64,000 bases of DNA. It comes from Lysinibacillus pakistanensis (GTDB taxonomy: Bacteria > Bacillota > Bacilli > Bacillales_A > Planococcaceae). Shown one piece after another: positions 27,657 to 36,663 of this stretch (its first letter is position 1; each line of letters begins with the position of its first letter). The position numbers and the translations under genes are program-made. The stretch covers positions 186,001 through 250,000 of the forward strand of contig BBDJ01000003.1 of the NCBI GenBank assembly GCA_001312325.1, written 5' to 3'. The notes beneath the pieces were generated by a model that worked only from the letters and a program-made list of their open reading frames with translations, was not told where the DNA came from and did not search any database.

Positions 27657-27720
27657 TTTTGTGAAATCTTTCACAAAATTGCATTCTTATATTGTGAAAC
27701 ATCTCACAATCGGTTATACT
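27657..27720 (+). promoter_or_regulatory. Two Rex operators and promoter of yutJ
   Basis: The palindromes at 27657-27678 (core TTGTGAAATCTTTCACAA) and 27691-27710 (ATTGTGAAACATCTCACAAT) match the Rex site TTGTGAAnnnnTTCACAA. The second overlaps a -35 (TTGTGA, 27692-27697) placed 17 bp from TATACT (27715-27720). Rex senses NADH/NAD+, so repression at low NADH and induction when NADH rises is expected for the dehydrogenase downstream. Confidence 0.82.
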
Positions 27721-27774
27721 CATTTGTGGATACTTTGTGAACAATTATTATAAGAGGTATAAAAGGAGACTATT

Positions 27775-28842
27775 ATGGGAAAATTAGTACTTTTAGGTGG
27801 CGGCTACGGCAATATGCGTGTCATGCTTCGTTTGTTACCAAACAATCTTCCATTAGACACGGAAATCGTGCTAGTAGACAGAGCCCCTTTCCATAGTTTA
27901 AAAACAGAATTTTATGCATTAGCAGCAGGGACTTCAACAGATAAAGAAATTCGTGTAAGCTTCCCGGAGCATGAACGTTTAACGGCTGTATATGGAGAAG
28001 TCGTTAACATTGATCGTGCTGAAAAAGTAGTCATTCTAGAAGATGGGCAACGTATTGAATATGATGATTTAGTCGTAGGTCTTGGCTGTGAAGATAAATA
28101 TCACGGTGTACCAGGTGCAGAGGAGTACACATATAGCATTCAGACTATGGCGAAATCACGTGCAACCTTCCAAGCACTTTGTGGTTTGCCAGCAGGCTCT
28201 ACAGTCGGAATTGTAGGGGCTGGTTTAAGTGGGATTGAGCTTGCAAGTGAGCTTCGTGAAAGTCGCGCAGATTTAAAGATAAAATTATTTGACCGTGGTC
28301 CACGTATTATGAAGGACTTCCCAGAAAAATTGAGTAACTATGTGAAGGCTTGGTTTGTGAAGCATGATGTTGATGTCATTGCCAATTCTAATATCACAAA
28401 GGTTGAGCCTGGTAAAATCTTTAATCATGAAGATGAAATTCCACTTGACGCGGTTGTCTGGACTGCTGGTGTACAGCCAGTGAAAATTGTGCGTGAGATG
28501 GATGTTGAAAAAGATAAGCAAGGTCGTCCACTAGTAACGCAATATTTTAATGTCCTTGATGATGAACATGTATATGTTGTTGGGGATTGTGCTTCTTCTG
28601 ATTTTCCCCCTAGTGCTCAGTTAGCTGAGGAACAAGCAGAACATATTGTGAAAGTGCTTCGTATGCGTTGGAAAGGTGAAAATTTACCAGAGAAGATGCC
28701 AGATATTAAATTAAAAGGCTTTATGGGATCACTTGGTAAAAAACAGGGCTTTGCTTATTTAGCAGATACAACTGTAACAGGACGTATAGCTCGATTGATG
28801 AAATCAGGACTATTATGGCTGTATAAATACCAAAACGATTAA
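27775..28842 (+). CDS. yutJ: Type II NADH dehydrogenase-like protein YutJ
   Basis: An intact 355-residue flavoprotein. The N-terminal FAD motif is KLVLLGGGYGNMR, the second Rossmann motif GIVGAGLSGIELASEL binds NAD(P)H, and VYVVGDCASS is the C-terminal FAD site. NDH-2 enzymes feed electrons from NADH to the quinone pool without pumping protons, on the inner face of the membrane. The gene has a clean AAAGGAGAC site and two Rex boxes, which supports a redox role. Confidence 0.92.
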   Translation: MGKLVLLGGGYGNMRVMLRLLPNNLPLDTEIVLVDRAPFHSLKTEFYALAAGTSTDKEIRVSFPEHERLTAVYGEVVNIDRAEKVVILEDGQRIEYDDLVVGLGCEDKYHGVPGAEEYTYSIQTMAKSRATFQALCGLPAGSTVGIVGAGLSGIELASELRESRADLKIKLFDRGPRIMKDFPEKLSNYVKAWFVKHDVDVIANSNITKVEPGKIFNHEDEIPLDAVVWTAGVQPVKIVREMDVEKDKQGRPLVTQYFNVLDDEHVYVVGDCASSDFPPSAQLAEEQAEHIVKVLRMRWKGENLPEKMPDIKLKGFMGSLGKKQGFAYLADTTVTGRIARLMKSGLLWLYKYQND

Positions 28843-28865
28843 ACTAGCCATTTAGAGCCAAAATA

Positions 28866-28906
28866 GGATTGCTTCAATTATAATTATTTGAAGCAATCCA
28901 TTTTAT
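28866..28906. terminator. Bidirectional terminator
   Basis: GGATTGCTTCAA pairs with TTGAAGCAATCC around TTATAATTA. T-rich sequence follows on the plus side and AAATA on the other, between the convergent genes yutJ and yuzD. Confidence 0.85.
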
Positions 28907-28910
28907 TTTT

Positions 28911-29246
28911 TTATACGGTTTCATCTGGTGTGAAGCCCATTTTTTCAAGCGCTGAAAAGACAGGCTTTAATTGCACATATCCTTCTCCCACTACTTCATT
29001 ATTTATTAAAACTAATGGATAGAAAAATTCATCTTCTTGTATGCGAGTTGCATAATCTTGATCTCGTTCATTCTCAATTGGACCTTCGATATCTACATAA
29101 CGAATATCATAAGCTTGGTTTGGATATTTTCGATTAATCGCTGCCTGTAGCCACTCATATGTATCCTTTGAAGAAGGTGCGTTTACACAGCTAGCGCAGA
29201 TAACTGCCGTTCCATAAATTTCGATCATTGGTTTCATTTGTCCCAT
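28911..29246 (-). CDS. yuzD: YuzD family protein
   Basis: An intact gene of 111 residues with a thioredoxin-like pattern (IEIYGTAVICASCVNAPSSKDTYEWL; CxxC as CASC). The start could be ATG 29246 or the internal MKPMIEIYG three codons in; the latter resembles other family members. Function is unknown. It is divergent from yutI, a NifU-like scaffold, and conserved next to it in Bacillus, suggesting a link with iron-sulfur or redox metabolism. Confidence 0.88.
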   Translation of the reverse strand: MGQMKPMIEIYGTAVICASCVNAPSSKDTYEWLQAAINRKYPNQAYDIRYVDIEGPIENERDQDYATRIQEDEFFYPLVLINNEVVGEGYVQLKPVFSALEKMGFTPDETV

Positions 29247-29331
29247 TGTATTTCCTCTCCCCGTGATACTATATTGGATTTTTTTTCTGTTGCTAACATT
29301 ATAATCATTATAAGGAAAGGAGTCGAGATAA

Positions 29332-29568
29332 ATGGCTGAAGCAACAATTAACGACCAAGTACAAGAGGTATTAGATAAATTACGCCCATTCTTACTACGT
29401 GACGGTGGAGACTGTGAATTAGTAGATGTAGAGGACGGCGTTGTAAAATTACGTTTACTAGGCGCCTGTGGCAGTTGCCCAAGTTCAACGATTACGCTTA
29501 AAGCGGGTATCGAACGTGCATTATTAGAAGAAGTACCTGGTATCGTTGAGGTAGAGCAAGTATTCTAA
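29332..29568 (+). CDS. yutI: NifU C-terminal domain iron-sulfur carrier YutI
   Basis: An intact 78-residue protein. It matches the NifU C-terminal domain: [21 protein letters not shown] and [16 protein letters not shown] with the CxxC that holds a bridging [4Fe-4S] cluster between two subunits. It transfers clusters to target proteins. AAAGGAGTCG precedes the ATG. A terminator follows directly. Confidence 0.95.
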   Translation: MAEATINDQVQEVLDKLRPFLLRDGGDCELVDVEDGVVKLRLLGACGSCPSSTITLKAGIERALLEEVPGIVEVEQVF

Positions 29569-29577
29569 ACAATTTTA

Positions 29578-29612
29578 AAAGTTCTAGCTGACCATTCAAG
29601 CTAGAACTTTTT
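29578..29612 (+). terminator. Intrinsic terminator
   Basis: AAAGTTCTAGCT pairs with AGCTAGAACTTT around GACCATTCA, with a following T tract. It can also serve the convergent DUF2225 gene. Confidence 0.85.
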
Positions 29613-29618
29613 TTCTTT

Positions 29619-30313
29619 TTAGTGTTGGCGTGACTGTTCTTTTTCTTCTCGGATAATAGCCCATTGCTCTTTTGCCATATCAATAATTTTCGCTTCCCCA
29701 CCAATGCTTTGCTTTTCAATGACCCTTGAAAAGAAGCGGGTAGCATTTTCAATATCACCAATACGTCTTGATAGTTCTGCAATCATATACATAATACGTA
29801 CATCAGACATCTGGGTTGAGCTGTAATCCTCTGTTGAATAGGACTCCATATATTGATCCCGAGCCAATTTCATAAAACGCTGCTCCTGACCGCTATTGTT
29901 AAGGGAACGATAAAGCCATGCGAGACGTAATGCGAGACCAGCTATGGCAACAAATTTTTCTTTTTTTGATGGTGCCACAAAGGAAGGCTAACTTATAGGC
30001 TTGAATTGCCTGAAATACAGTACGCTCTCCTTTAAAATCATGATGTACCCATTTTTCAGTAATTTGCGTGCGAATTTCATCTTGAATACCAGGTGCAAAA
30101 TATTTGGTAAAGTCTTCTGTAAAGGAAAAGCCACAGTGCTCACAAACAAAAACATTATAGTAAAGAGCATTAACCCCATCAGCATAAATAGGCTGAAAGT
30201 CCGTTTCTGTATGGTCAACCTTAATGAATTTAGAGCGGACTTTTAACGTAGGAAAATCTTTTTTTACAATTAAGACATTGAATTTTTTTTTCGTAATAAG
30301 GTGAAATCTCCAT
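29619..30313 (-). CDS. DUF2225 family protein, frameshifted
   Basis: The start ATG (30313) gives MEISPYYEKK followed by CLNCKKDFPTLKVRSKF and VCEHCGFSFTEDFTKYF, two CxxC zinc-ribbon pairs. The rest is TPR-like helices (LALRLAWLYRSLNNSGQE...). Errors at the T runs 30283-30291 and 29961-29967 break the gene; corrected length is about 230 residues, normal for DUF2225. Function is unknown. Confidence 0.82.
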
Positions 30314-30500
30314 ATTTTTTTACCTCTTTCATCGACATCGTTATAACTATTATACCAATGTAATTTCTATAAACATGAATAAAAAATACTATTTATGTGA
30401 AAAATATTAGAATTATTGCTAAAAATACGCTCGAAGCTGAATGTTTGTCATACAATGGTCAAAATTGATATGATGTTATATAAGAAGGAAGGTGATTGGG

Positions 30501-30876
30501 ATGACAAGTTTAAAGCAAGTAATTGAAATTACACAGGCAGCTGGTTTTCATATTCAAGAAATGATGGAGTATAACGAAGAGCAAGGTTCTTTTTTTACGT
30601 GTAGCTGTGAATGGTGGAGGCTGTAGTGGTCTGTCTTATGGGATGCATTTTGATAAAGAGAAAAAAGATGATGATATTGAAGATGAACAACATGGTTTAA
30701 GAATTCTTGTTTCCCGCGAAGATGCGCCGATTTTAATGGGAACAAAAATTGACTATAAACAATCGCTAATGGGCGGAGGCTTCACAATCGATAATCCAAA
30801 TGCAATCGCATCATGCGGCTGCGGCACATCTTTCAGAGCAGCGAAACGTGAAGGTACGCCTGAGGTTTGTGAATAA
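30501..30876 (+). CDS. yutM: HesB/IscA-family iron-sulfur protein YutM, frameshifted
   Basis: ATG at 30501 follows AAGGAAGGTGAT. An extra T in T8 30590-30597 splits it. Corrected length is about 125 residues with the three conserved cysteines (GGGCSGLSYG and SCGCGTSF), defining A-type carriers that deliver [2Fe-2S] or [4Fe-4S] clusters. It is close to the NifU-like yutI, forming a small Fe-S maturation neighbourhood that could supply LipA and sulfite reductase. Confidence 0.9.
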
Positions 30877-31327
30877 TTAGTTGAACTGACAGTAGAACGT
30901 ATCTTACGTATTTAAACTGACTAGTTGTTAGTTGGTTTTTATAGGAATTTGAATATATACGCTAAATGCGCTTTCTTACGTATTGAATATCGATATGGAA
31001 AGAAGCGCTTTTTTTTATTAAACGACTTAGAGCAAGAATGGGAAAGCGAGAAAATGAATTAATTATGTCCGTACATTATCACGCTTGGAATTATTTGTGA
31101 TCAACGTACTTATATAGGATTCAGTGATTATGTTTTTCAAACTTGTTTCTATTGGTTCTATACCTGATTTAATTGACGTTAAGACTACGTTTTGCGCAAG
31201 TTATGGTGATATACAGGTTAACAGTATCGACACCTTTTATGAAGCATGCTATTTGGATGTGTTACAATCAAATTTGTGGAGAACTATACACTAATGGTGC
31301 AGTATTGTTAAATAAGATGGGGGGAAG
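30877..31327. other. Intergenic region with one terminator and no gene seen
   Basis: A hairpin at 30968-31019 (GCGCTTTCTT with a matching AAGAAGCGC, then eight T) ends the YutM gene. The remaining 300 bp contain only short open stretches. GTGTTACAAT near 31260 could be a -10 region for the 31328 gene. Confidence 0.55.
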
Positions 31328-31486
31328 ATGATGGATAATGAATATTTCGTAGGTTGGGGTACATTGGCGTTGATAAATGCTGCACTTGCACAAGGGAAGA
31401 ATAGAACGGGGTTAAATTGGTTTTTACTTTCTCTTGTATTAGGTCCATTGGCAACACTAATTTTGTTATTTGTTGAAAAGAGATAG
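31328..31486 (+). CDS. Small membrane protein, about 52 aa
   Basis: GGGGGAAG precedes ATG ATG (31328 or 31331). The product reads WGTLALINAALAQGKNR then GLNWFLLSLVLGPLATLIL and VEKR: one clear membrane helix, preceded by a weaker amphipathic segment. Short proteins with the pattern GKNRxGLxWFLLSLxLGPLAT are widespread in bacteria as hypothetical membrane proteins. It is monocistronic, with a strong terminator behind. Confidence 0.6.
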   Translation: MMDNEYFVGWGTLALINAALAQGKNRTGLNWFLLSLVLGPLATLILLFVEKR

Positions 31487-31539
31487 TAACATTACATATT
31501 GGCTAGGTGTATACATAGACTAGATTTGATTAAATATAA

Positions 31540-31586
31540 AAGAAGCCACAATGACCTCAATTTTGAGATTATTGTGGCTTCTTTAT
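31540..31586. terminator. Bidirectional terminator
   Basis: AAAGAAGCCACAAT pairs with ATTGTGGCTTCTTT, with inner pairing of CTCAA and TTGAG. It lies between the small membrane gene and the convergent CarD-like gene. Confidence 0.85.
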
Positions 31587-31600
31587 GTACCCAAAAATGC

Positions 31601-32096
31601 TTATTGAAGTTTTGTTAATACATCTTCGTAAATTTCTTCTGAGGGTTTATTAAGGGCAATCGAAAACTCTGAGAAAATGGATTCCTGTAAGGTTTGAAGT
31701 AATTTTTCTTCTTGATTTGGGAATTTTTTTTCTAGTGCTAGAAATTCAAGCTTTTTTTCTTAGTAAAGTATTTAAGAGATTTGCTTGCTTTTGTCGATCA
31801 CCAGATTTAATGATTTCTATATGATATCGCATACGATGTGTGTTTTGTTCTATCCATTCAACACCAGGAGAAGTAAATGAATGAAGAATTTTTTTGGGCA
31901 TCATCTTTTTTTTATAATGTCTCTAAGCTGTTTTTTTTGCATTGTCAATAGGGGTACGAATGGTTAACTTTGAATCATTTAATGGATGTAAAACGTAGTA
32001 AGTTTTTGTAATGTCGCTGAAAGTTTGCTCACAAATATCTTCAATTGAACAAAGACCATGTGATGAATAAATGACTACATCGCCAACACTATACAT
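31601..32096 (-). CDS. CarD/CdnL-type regulator, frameshifted
   Basis: The start ATG (32096) gives MYSVGDVVIYSSHGLCSIEDI and KTYYVLHPLNDSKLTIRTPID, the CarD N-terminal RNA-polymerase-interacting (RID) domain. After at least three homopolymer errors (around 31923, 31912 and 31754) the helical C-terminal domain continues (GDRQKQANLLNTLLRKKLEFL). About 163 residues. CarD-like proteins bind the RNA polymerase beta subunit and stabilise open complexes. It is divergent from a MarR gene and shares its operators. Confidence 0.82.
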
Positions 32097-32124
32097 GTAA
32101 ATTCCCTCCAACAAAAAATAAATT

Positions 32125-32186
32125 GTCAACCAAGTTGACTAAATTAAGTATAATCCAATAAATGTTTTTTTGTCAACTTAGTTGAC
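32125..32186. promoter_or_regulatory. Paired MarR-type operators between carD-like and marR
   Basis: Two near-identical palindromes, GTCAACCAAGTTGAC (32125-32139) and GTCAACTTAGTTGAC (32172-32186), lie 32 bp apart in the divergent promoter region. Their size and position suit binding by the adjacent MarR protein and coordinated control of both genes. Confidence 0.8.
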
Positions 32187-32228
32187 GATTGGTATTTTTT
32201 TTGTATATTATTAACGAAAAAATAGGGA

Positions 32229-32700
32229 ATGAAGGTGAAAAAGTTGAAGGACGAATTGCAAAATCGGGATGTCATTGATTTATTAAGCGAGCGTCATGAA
32301 ATACTTCGACGGCTTGCTGAAGAGAAGTGGAATAAACATAATCATATTTATATTTCTAATTCCGAATGGAGTATTTTGGGAAAAATATATAATCAGCAAC
32401 TTACGATTTCAGATGTGGCTAAGGATGTTGATTTTTCTAGACAGGCAACCCACAAATTTATAAAAAAATTTGGAAGCCAAAGGTCTTGTAACAGTTTGTA
32501 AAGTTGAACATAGTAAGAAACATAAAGCCATTCGTATGACTGAATTTGGTGAAGAATGCTATAAAAAAAATGAACTATACAAGGCTGAAATTGAGCAGCA
32601 ACTTATCAACACGATAGGCGAAGAGCATGTGACCAAATTAAAACATATCTTAAGGCTTAATTGGCAAGTGGAACATTTAGAAATGCAGGATTCACTCTAA
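32229..32700 (+). CDS. MarR-family transcriptional regulator, frameshifted
   Basis: ATG at 32229 with GAATGAAGGTG upstream. The winged helix-turn-helix reads NSEWSILGKIYNQQLTISDVAKDVDFSRQATHKFI, then after correction of A7 32462-32468 NLEAKGLVTVCKVEHSKKHKAIRMTEFG. About 157 residues, flanked by dimerisation helices. The conserved wing sequence is normal. The inducing ligand is unknown; the two palindromes upstream are the likely binding sites. Confidence 0.87.
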
Positions 32701-32765
32701 GGAATGGAATACGTTCAGAATTCTTTGAGTAGTATCACTAGCCTCCTTTGATTGTGAAGAGCACA

Positions 32766-32815
32766 GAAAAAGTCGATTTGCTACCAAAAATTATAATGCA
32801 AATCGACTTTTTGTG
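32766..32815 (+). terminator. Intrinsic terminator
   Basis: AAAAAGTCGATTTGC pairs with GCAAATCGACTTTTT and is followed by GTGTTTT. A strong hairpin ending the marR gene. Confidence 0.85.
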
Positions 32816-32915
32816 TTTTAGACAAATTTTTTTTGCTAAGCACTAAAAATTCTGAATTAATGCTTCACCGTATAGAAAATGAGCCTTTATAATATTGATA
32901 TAAGAGGTGAATGTG

Positions 32916-33447
32916 ATGAAAAAGGATAGAGGGAAAGTTTGGTTAGGTGTTGCTGGAGTTGCTGTGAATGAACTTGGTCAATGGTTAGTTGTAAAAAAAA
33001 GCATATAGTGGCTTAAAGGGAAGATGGTCATTGCCAGCTGGATTTGTCAATGCGGGTGAAACGGTGGATGAGGCTGTTGTCAGAGAATTAAAAGAAGAAA
33101 CAGGCATTGATTGTTATGTATCTGGCTTAATTGGTTTTCGTACAGGTGTTATTCGGGGTGAAATTAGTGATAATATGGCCATTTTCTATTGTCGAATGAT
33201 AGATGAGCAACAGCTGATTTGTATACAAGAAAATGAATTGTTAGAAGCAAGATGGATGTATCCACAAGAGCTGGCACAAGATGAAATGACATCCGTTATG
33301 TTAAGAGAGATGGCCTCCAATCAATTTGAAAAACACCAATTGCAGGGGATTGAGGGCATTAATCCAGGTGATGTTTTTGGCTACTCCTCCTATCGATTAT
33401 TCTTTAAAAAAATGATAATGGTGGATGACGGATATTTGGAGCTGTAA
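32916..33447 (+). CDS. NUDIX hydrolase, frameshifted
   Basis: ATG at 32916 with AAGAGGTGAATG upstream. One extra A in A8 32993-33000. The Nudix box is complete ([23 protein letters not shown]), so Mg-dependent hydrolysis of a nucleoside diphosphate derivative is expected. About 177 residues. The C-terminal [17 protein letters not shown] is not informative on substrate. It stands alone between two terminators. Confidence 0.87.
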
Positions 33448-33597
33448 AGAATCCTTACTCTTCTATTAAATGTTAGGCGTAGCAGAATCGAAATGATTTT
33501 CCTAAATATGACGAACAAGCGAAAACAAGGCTATGTTCATTGAAAGCGTTGTCGTAATCATGTAAACTAGTGGGAGGAAAATGGAGGTTATACATAC

Positions 33598-33927
33598 ATG
33601 GATGGTCCAGTTTCATTAGTTCAGTTAATCATTTCAATTTTGTTATTTTTCGTCATGTTCTTTGGTATCGGGTTTTTATTAAATATGCTTCTGCGCATGA
33701 CATGGTTAATGGCAATTGTGTATCCAATCGTTGTTATTTTCATTGTCGATGATGTAAGCTTTTTAGATTATATTTTCAAGCCAGGCACTGCGTTTCCAGC
33801 TTTGATTGATAAATTACAAGCATTGCAATTTGTAGATATTGCTATTCTATCTGGTGGCTTTGCAGGTTCTATTGTAGCTGGGATTGTCATGATTTATTTA
33901 CGAAAAAGTGGATATCGAATGTTTTAA
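33598..33927 (+). CDS. yuiB: YuiB family membrane protein
   Basis: An intact 109-residue protein with three hydrophobic helices (LVQLIISILLFFVMFFGIGF, MAIVYPIVVIFIV, DIAILSGGFAGSIVAGIVMI). ATG at 33598, 8 nt after GGAGGTT. Function is unknown. It precedes yuiD and pepA as in B. subtilis, though yuiC is missing here and structured repeats occupy the space. Confidence 0.88.
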   Translation: MDGPVSLVQLIISILLFFVMFFGIGFLLNMLLRMTWLMAIVYPIVVIFIVDDVSFLDYIFKPGTAFPALIDKLQALQFVDIAILSGGFAGSIVAGIVMIYLRKSGYRMF

Positions 33928-33933
33928 CAAGCT

Positions 33934-33980
33934 TCAGTATTTATCTCCATGCATTGATGTAGAGATAAATACTGATTTTT
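33934..33980 (+). terminator. Intrinsic terminator
   Basis: CAGTATTTATCTC pairs with GAGATAAATACTG around a GC-containing loop, followed by ATTTTT. It ends yuiB. Confidence 0.85.
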
Positions 33981-34018
33981 ATCTTCATTCAGCAGAAGAC
34001 TGCCACCTCTACAGGTGG
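33976..34018 (+). repeat. Dispersed sequence after a terminator, copy 1
   Basis: The U-tract continues as TTTTTATCTTCATT and then GACTGCCACCTCTACAGG, with CCACCTCTACAGGTGG forming a hairpin. The same order recurs at 61098-61141. Such small hairpin ends resemble those of IS200/IS605 elements, but no transposase is present, so the origin is uncertain. Confidence 0.55.
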
Positions 34019-34085
34019 TGAGTTGAAAGTGGTTTAGATTCCTTTTCAGTGGGTGTCCAAACACCTACTGAAATAGAGGAACTCA

Positions 34086-34252
34086 GGCTAAGATCTTCAC
34101 ATCCTGTGAAAACGTCTGAGTGACCAACATCGTGTTGGCCTAAAGCCTCCGGCGGATGTTACGGATTTTCGAAGGAATGAAAAAAAGGATGTTAGCCTAA
34201 CATCTTCGCATACTGCGAAAACGGCTAACTGACCTGCATCGTGCAGGCCTAA
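34086..34252 (+). repeat. Two tandem structured units with compensatory changes
   Basis: Unit 1 (34083-34143) and unit 2 (34191-34252) align over about 56 bp. Each has three helices: an outer one (CTCAG/CTGAG versus GTTAG/CTAAC), a hairpin (TTCAC/GTGAA versus TTCGC/GCGAA) and a second hairpin (CCAAC/GTTGG versus CCTGC/GCAGG). The helices differ in sequence but keep pairing, while single-stranded parts (CTAA, AAAACG, TGA, ATC, CCTAA) are unchanged. This pattern indicates conserved structure rather than coding. Confidence 0.75.
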
Positions 34253-34280
34253 GCACAATTCAAAATCTGGACGCAATGTT

Positions 34281-34368
34281 TATCTGTGCGAAAGCGAAGC
34301 GACAGCAACAAATGTTTTCTGTAGCGAAAGCAAAGCGGCAGCTACAATTACGCCAAGGCGAAATTGAT
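34281..34368 (+). repeat. GCGAAAGC-type repeat, two tandem copies
   Basis: Two related units, CTGTGCGAAAGCGAAGCG (34284-34301) and CTGTAGCGAAAGCAAAGCG (34319-34337), each continue into a CAGC block. The first matches 23925-23957 (minus strand) and the second extends into a 60-bp match with 14060-14124. It lies just beyond the yuiD stop codon. Confidence 0.75.
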
Positions 34369-34404
34369 TTTCTAACACAGCCTCATCATGAAGAAGTGTC
34401 CTTT

Positions 34405-34883
34405 TTATAATAGGAATTGGTAGGTGATGATGGCGATAAAAATTCCTGTTAGTGCCCCGAAAAAAACCTCGCTTCGCTTGTGACCTAGCAATGTTTTCAG
34501 CTCTTCCATTTTTTTCTTGCCCATCCATTTGTGGCCATTTCTTTAAATCATGAAGCAATGTTTGAAAGTCCTTCCGTAGCTGATTTAGGATGGCTGCATG
34601 TTGACCTGCCTGATAACGAACACCACTTGCATCATACATAACGATAAATGAAAACATAGCAGCGACAGCAAAAATGGGAGAATTTAAGCCAGTTTCATAG
34701 GCAATTGAGGTTGTAAGTCCTGTAACGGAAGCAGAATGTGAGCTAGGCATTCCTCCAGTGGAAGTAAACAGTCCCCATTTAATTTGTCTGGTCATTAAAA
34801 AAATGAATTGGAATTTTGACAAACTGTGCAAAGAGAACTGCAAAGAGGGCAACGAGTAAAGGGGTATTTTGAAGTAAACTCAT
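34405..34883 (-). CDS. yuiD: Divergent PAP2 family protein YuiD, frameshifted
   Basis: The start ATG (34883) gives MSLLQNTPLLVALFAVLFAQ. Errors in the A run near 34799 and the T run near 34510 break the frame; the correct ending is GHKRSEVFFGALTGIFIAIITYQFLL at 34405. The signature GGMPSSHSASVTGL belongs to the DUF212 divergent phosphatidic acid phosphatase-like group. About 159 residues with several membrane helices. Substrate unknown. It is divergent from pepA. Confidence 0.87.
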
Positions 34884-35010
34884 AATCATCACAACCTTCA
34901 CTTATAATTGCCTTTATTATAACATTCATTATTTTCTAAAAGAAGCTAAAGCCAATTATTACGCGTTTTCTGAAACTTAGGTATAATAAAGAATGAATGG
35001 AGGAATTAAC

Positions 35011-36519
35011 ATGCATATTGTAAAAGAAGCAAAAACATTTGAAACGATTTCTACTGAAGTGCTGGTAGTAGGGGTCACAAAACATCGTGAACAAATGCAG
35101 GATTGGGCAACCTTTTCATCATTTTACGGAGAATCCATTAATGCGTGGCTAAGCGCAGGGGACGTATCAACAGAGCTAAAAAAAATTAACGAAATTGCCA
35201 TTTTTGAAAGATCACACTAATCTCAAACGTATTTTATTTGTGGGATTAGATGAACGTAAAAATCTAACAGAGGGCGATATACGTGCAGCGTTTGGTTTAG
35301 TAGGTAAGGAGCTAAGAGCCTTAAAGGTTAAGGAATATTCGGTTTGGCTTGAATCCTTTACGACAGAAGATATTACTGTTGCTGATGTTGCATTTTTAGC
35401 TGGTGAGGGAACAGGTCTTGGGTATTATGCAATTCCTCATTACAAAACAACATCAAATGAAGTCGATAAGCGTATTGAGGCTATTCATCTAGTAACGAAA
35501 GCTAGTGACATTGATGAGATTGTGGCAAGCTTTGAGGTAGGAATTATTTATGCAGATGCAGTAAACGAAGCACGAAGCTTAATTAATTTACCACCGAATC
35601 TTCTGACAGCAACAGACTTAGCTAATTATGCGGAATCTCTTGCCATAAAATACGATTTTGAAGTTGAGATTTTAAATAAGGCACAATTAGAGGAACTGGG
35701 TATGGGTGGTATTTTATGTGTTAATCAAGGCTCCCATGAAGAACCTCGTTTAATCACATTAAAATATAAGGCTACTGAAAACTTTGAGGATCCAATTGGT
35801 CTTGTAGGGAAAGGCGTTACATATGATACAGGTGGCTACTCCTTAAAGCCAAAGGATTCAATGGTAGGCATGAAGGGTGATATGGGCGGTGCTGCGGCAG
35901 TGCTGGGTGCCATGAAAATTATCGGTGAATTACGTCCAAATAAAAATGTTGTAGCTGTTATTGGTTCTTCTGATAATATGGTGTCGGCTACAGCCTTTAA
36001 ACCTGATGATGTCATTACAACATATAGTGGTAAAACAGTCGAAATATTAAATACGGATGCAGAGGGACGCTTAGTATTAGCAGATGCTACTACTTATGCT
36101 AAACAGCAAGGTGCAACCTCGCTTATTGATGTAGCGACATTAACAGGTGGAGTGATTACAGCACTTGGTATGGATAAAACTGGGGCATTATCGAATAATG
36201 ATGAATTCTTTGCTGCATTTATGGAAGCTTCACAAGAAACGGATGAATTTGTATGGCGCATGCTTTAACGGAAAGTGATAAAAAGCGAATTCGTAAATCG
36301 GATGTTGCTGATGTAAATAATTCTCCAGGTCGAGATGGACATATGATTTTCGGTGGGGGCTTTGTTGGTGAGTTTGTTGGCGATACACCATGGATTCATT
36401 TAGACATCGCTGGCACATCTGATGCAGTTGCTGTACATGATCTAGGTCCAAAGGGTGGTACAGGTGTCATGGTAAGAACTATTGCAAACTTTGTGCAACG
36501 ATTAGGGGAAGAGAAATAA
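35011..36519 (+). CDS. pepA: Leucyl aminopeptidase PepA (YuiE), frameshifted
   Basis: ATG at 35011 follows TGGAGGAA. Errors at A8 35178-35185 and a missing C near 36262 split it; corrected length is about 502 residues. The M17 catalytic domain is complete: [13 protein letters not shown], the [12 protein letters not shown] signature, and the metal ligands in [10 protein letters not shown]. It is a cytosolic two-metal aminopeptidase, hexameric in the family, releasing N-terminal residues from peptides. Confidence 0.93.
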
Positions 36520-36663
36520 AAACGTTACGGTGAATGTAACTTGTTTCAGTAGTGATATTGATAGTAGATAAGCTATTCCTCGATAATGTTAAGTAGCTTA
36601 GGCGATGTACATGTGATAGTTGTGCCCTCCCAACATACGATAAAGTAAAAAGGGAGGTAGCTT

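Noticed and set aside
27555..27740. Plus-strand open frame of 61 codons before yutJ
   Set aside because: It covers both Rex operators and the promoter; this is regulatory DNA.
34280..34404. C-terminal extension of YuiD read into the repeat zone
   Set aside because: It arises only from a frameshift; the corrected frame ends at 34405 with a conserved membrane helix.
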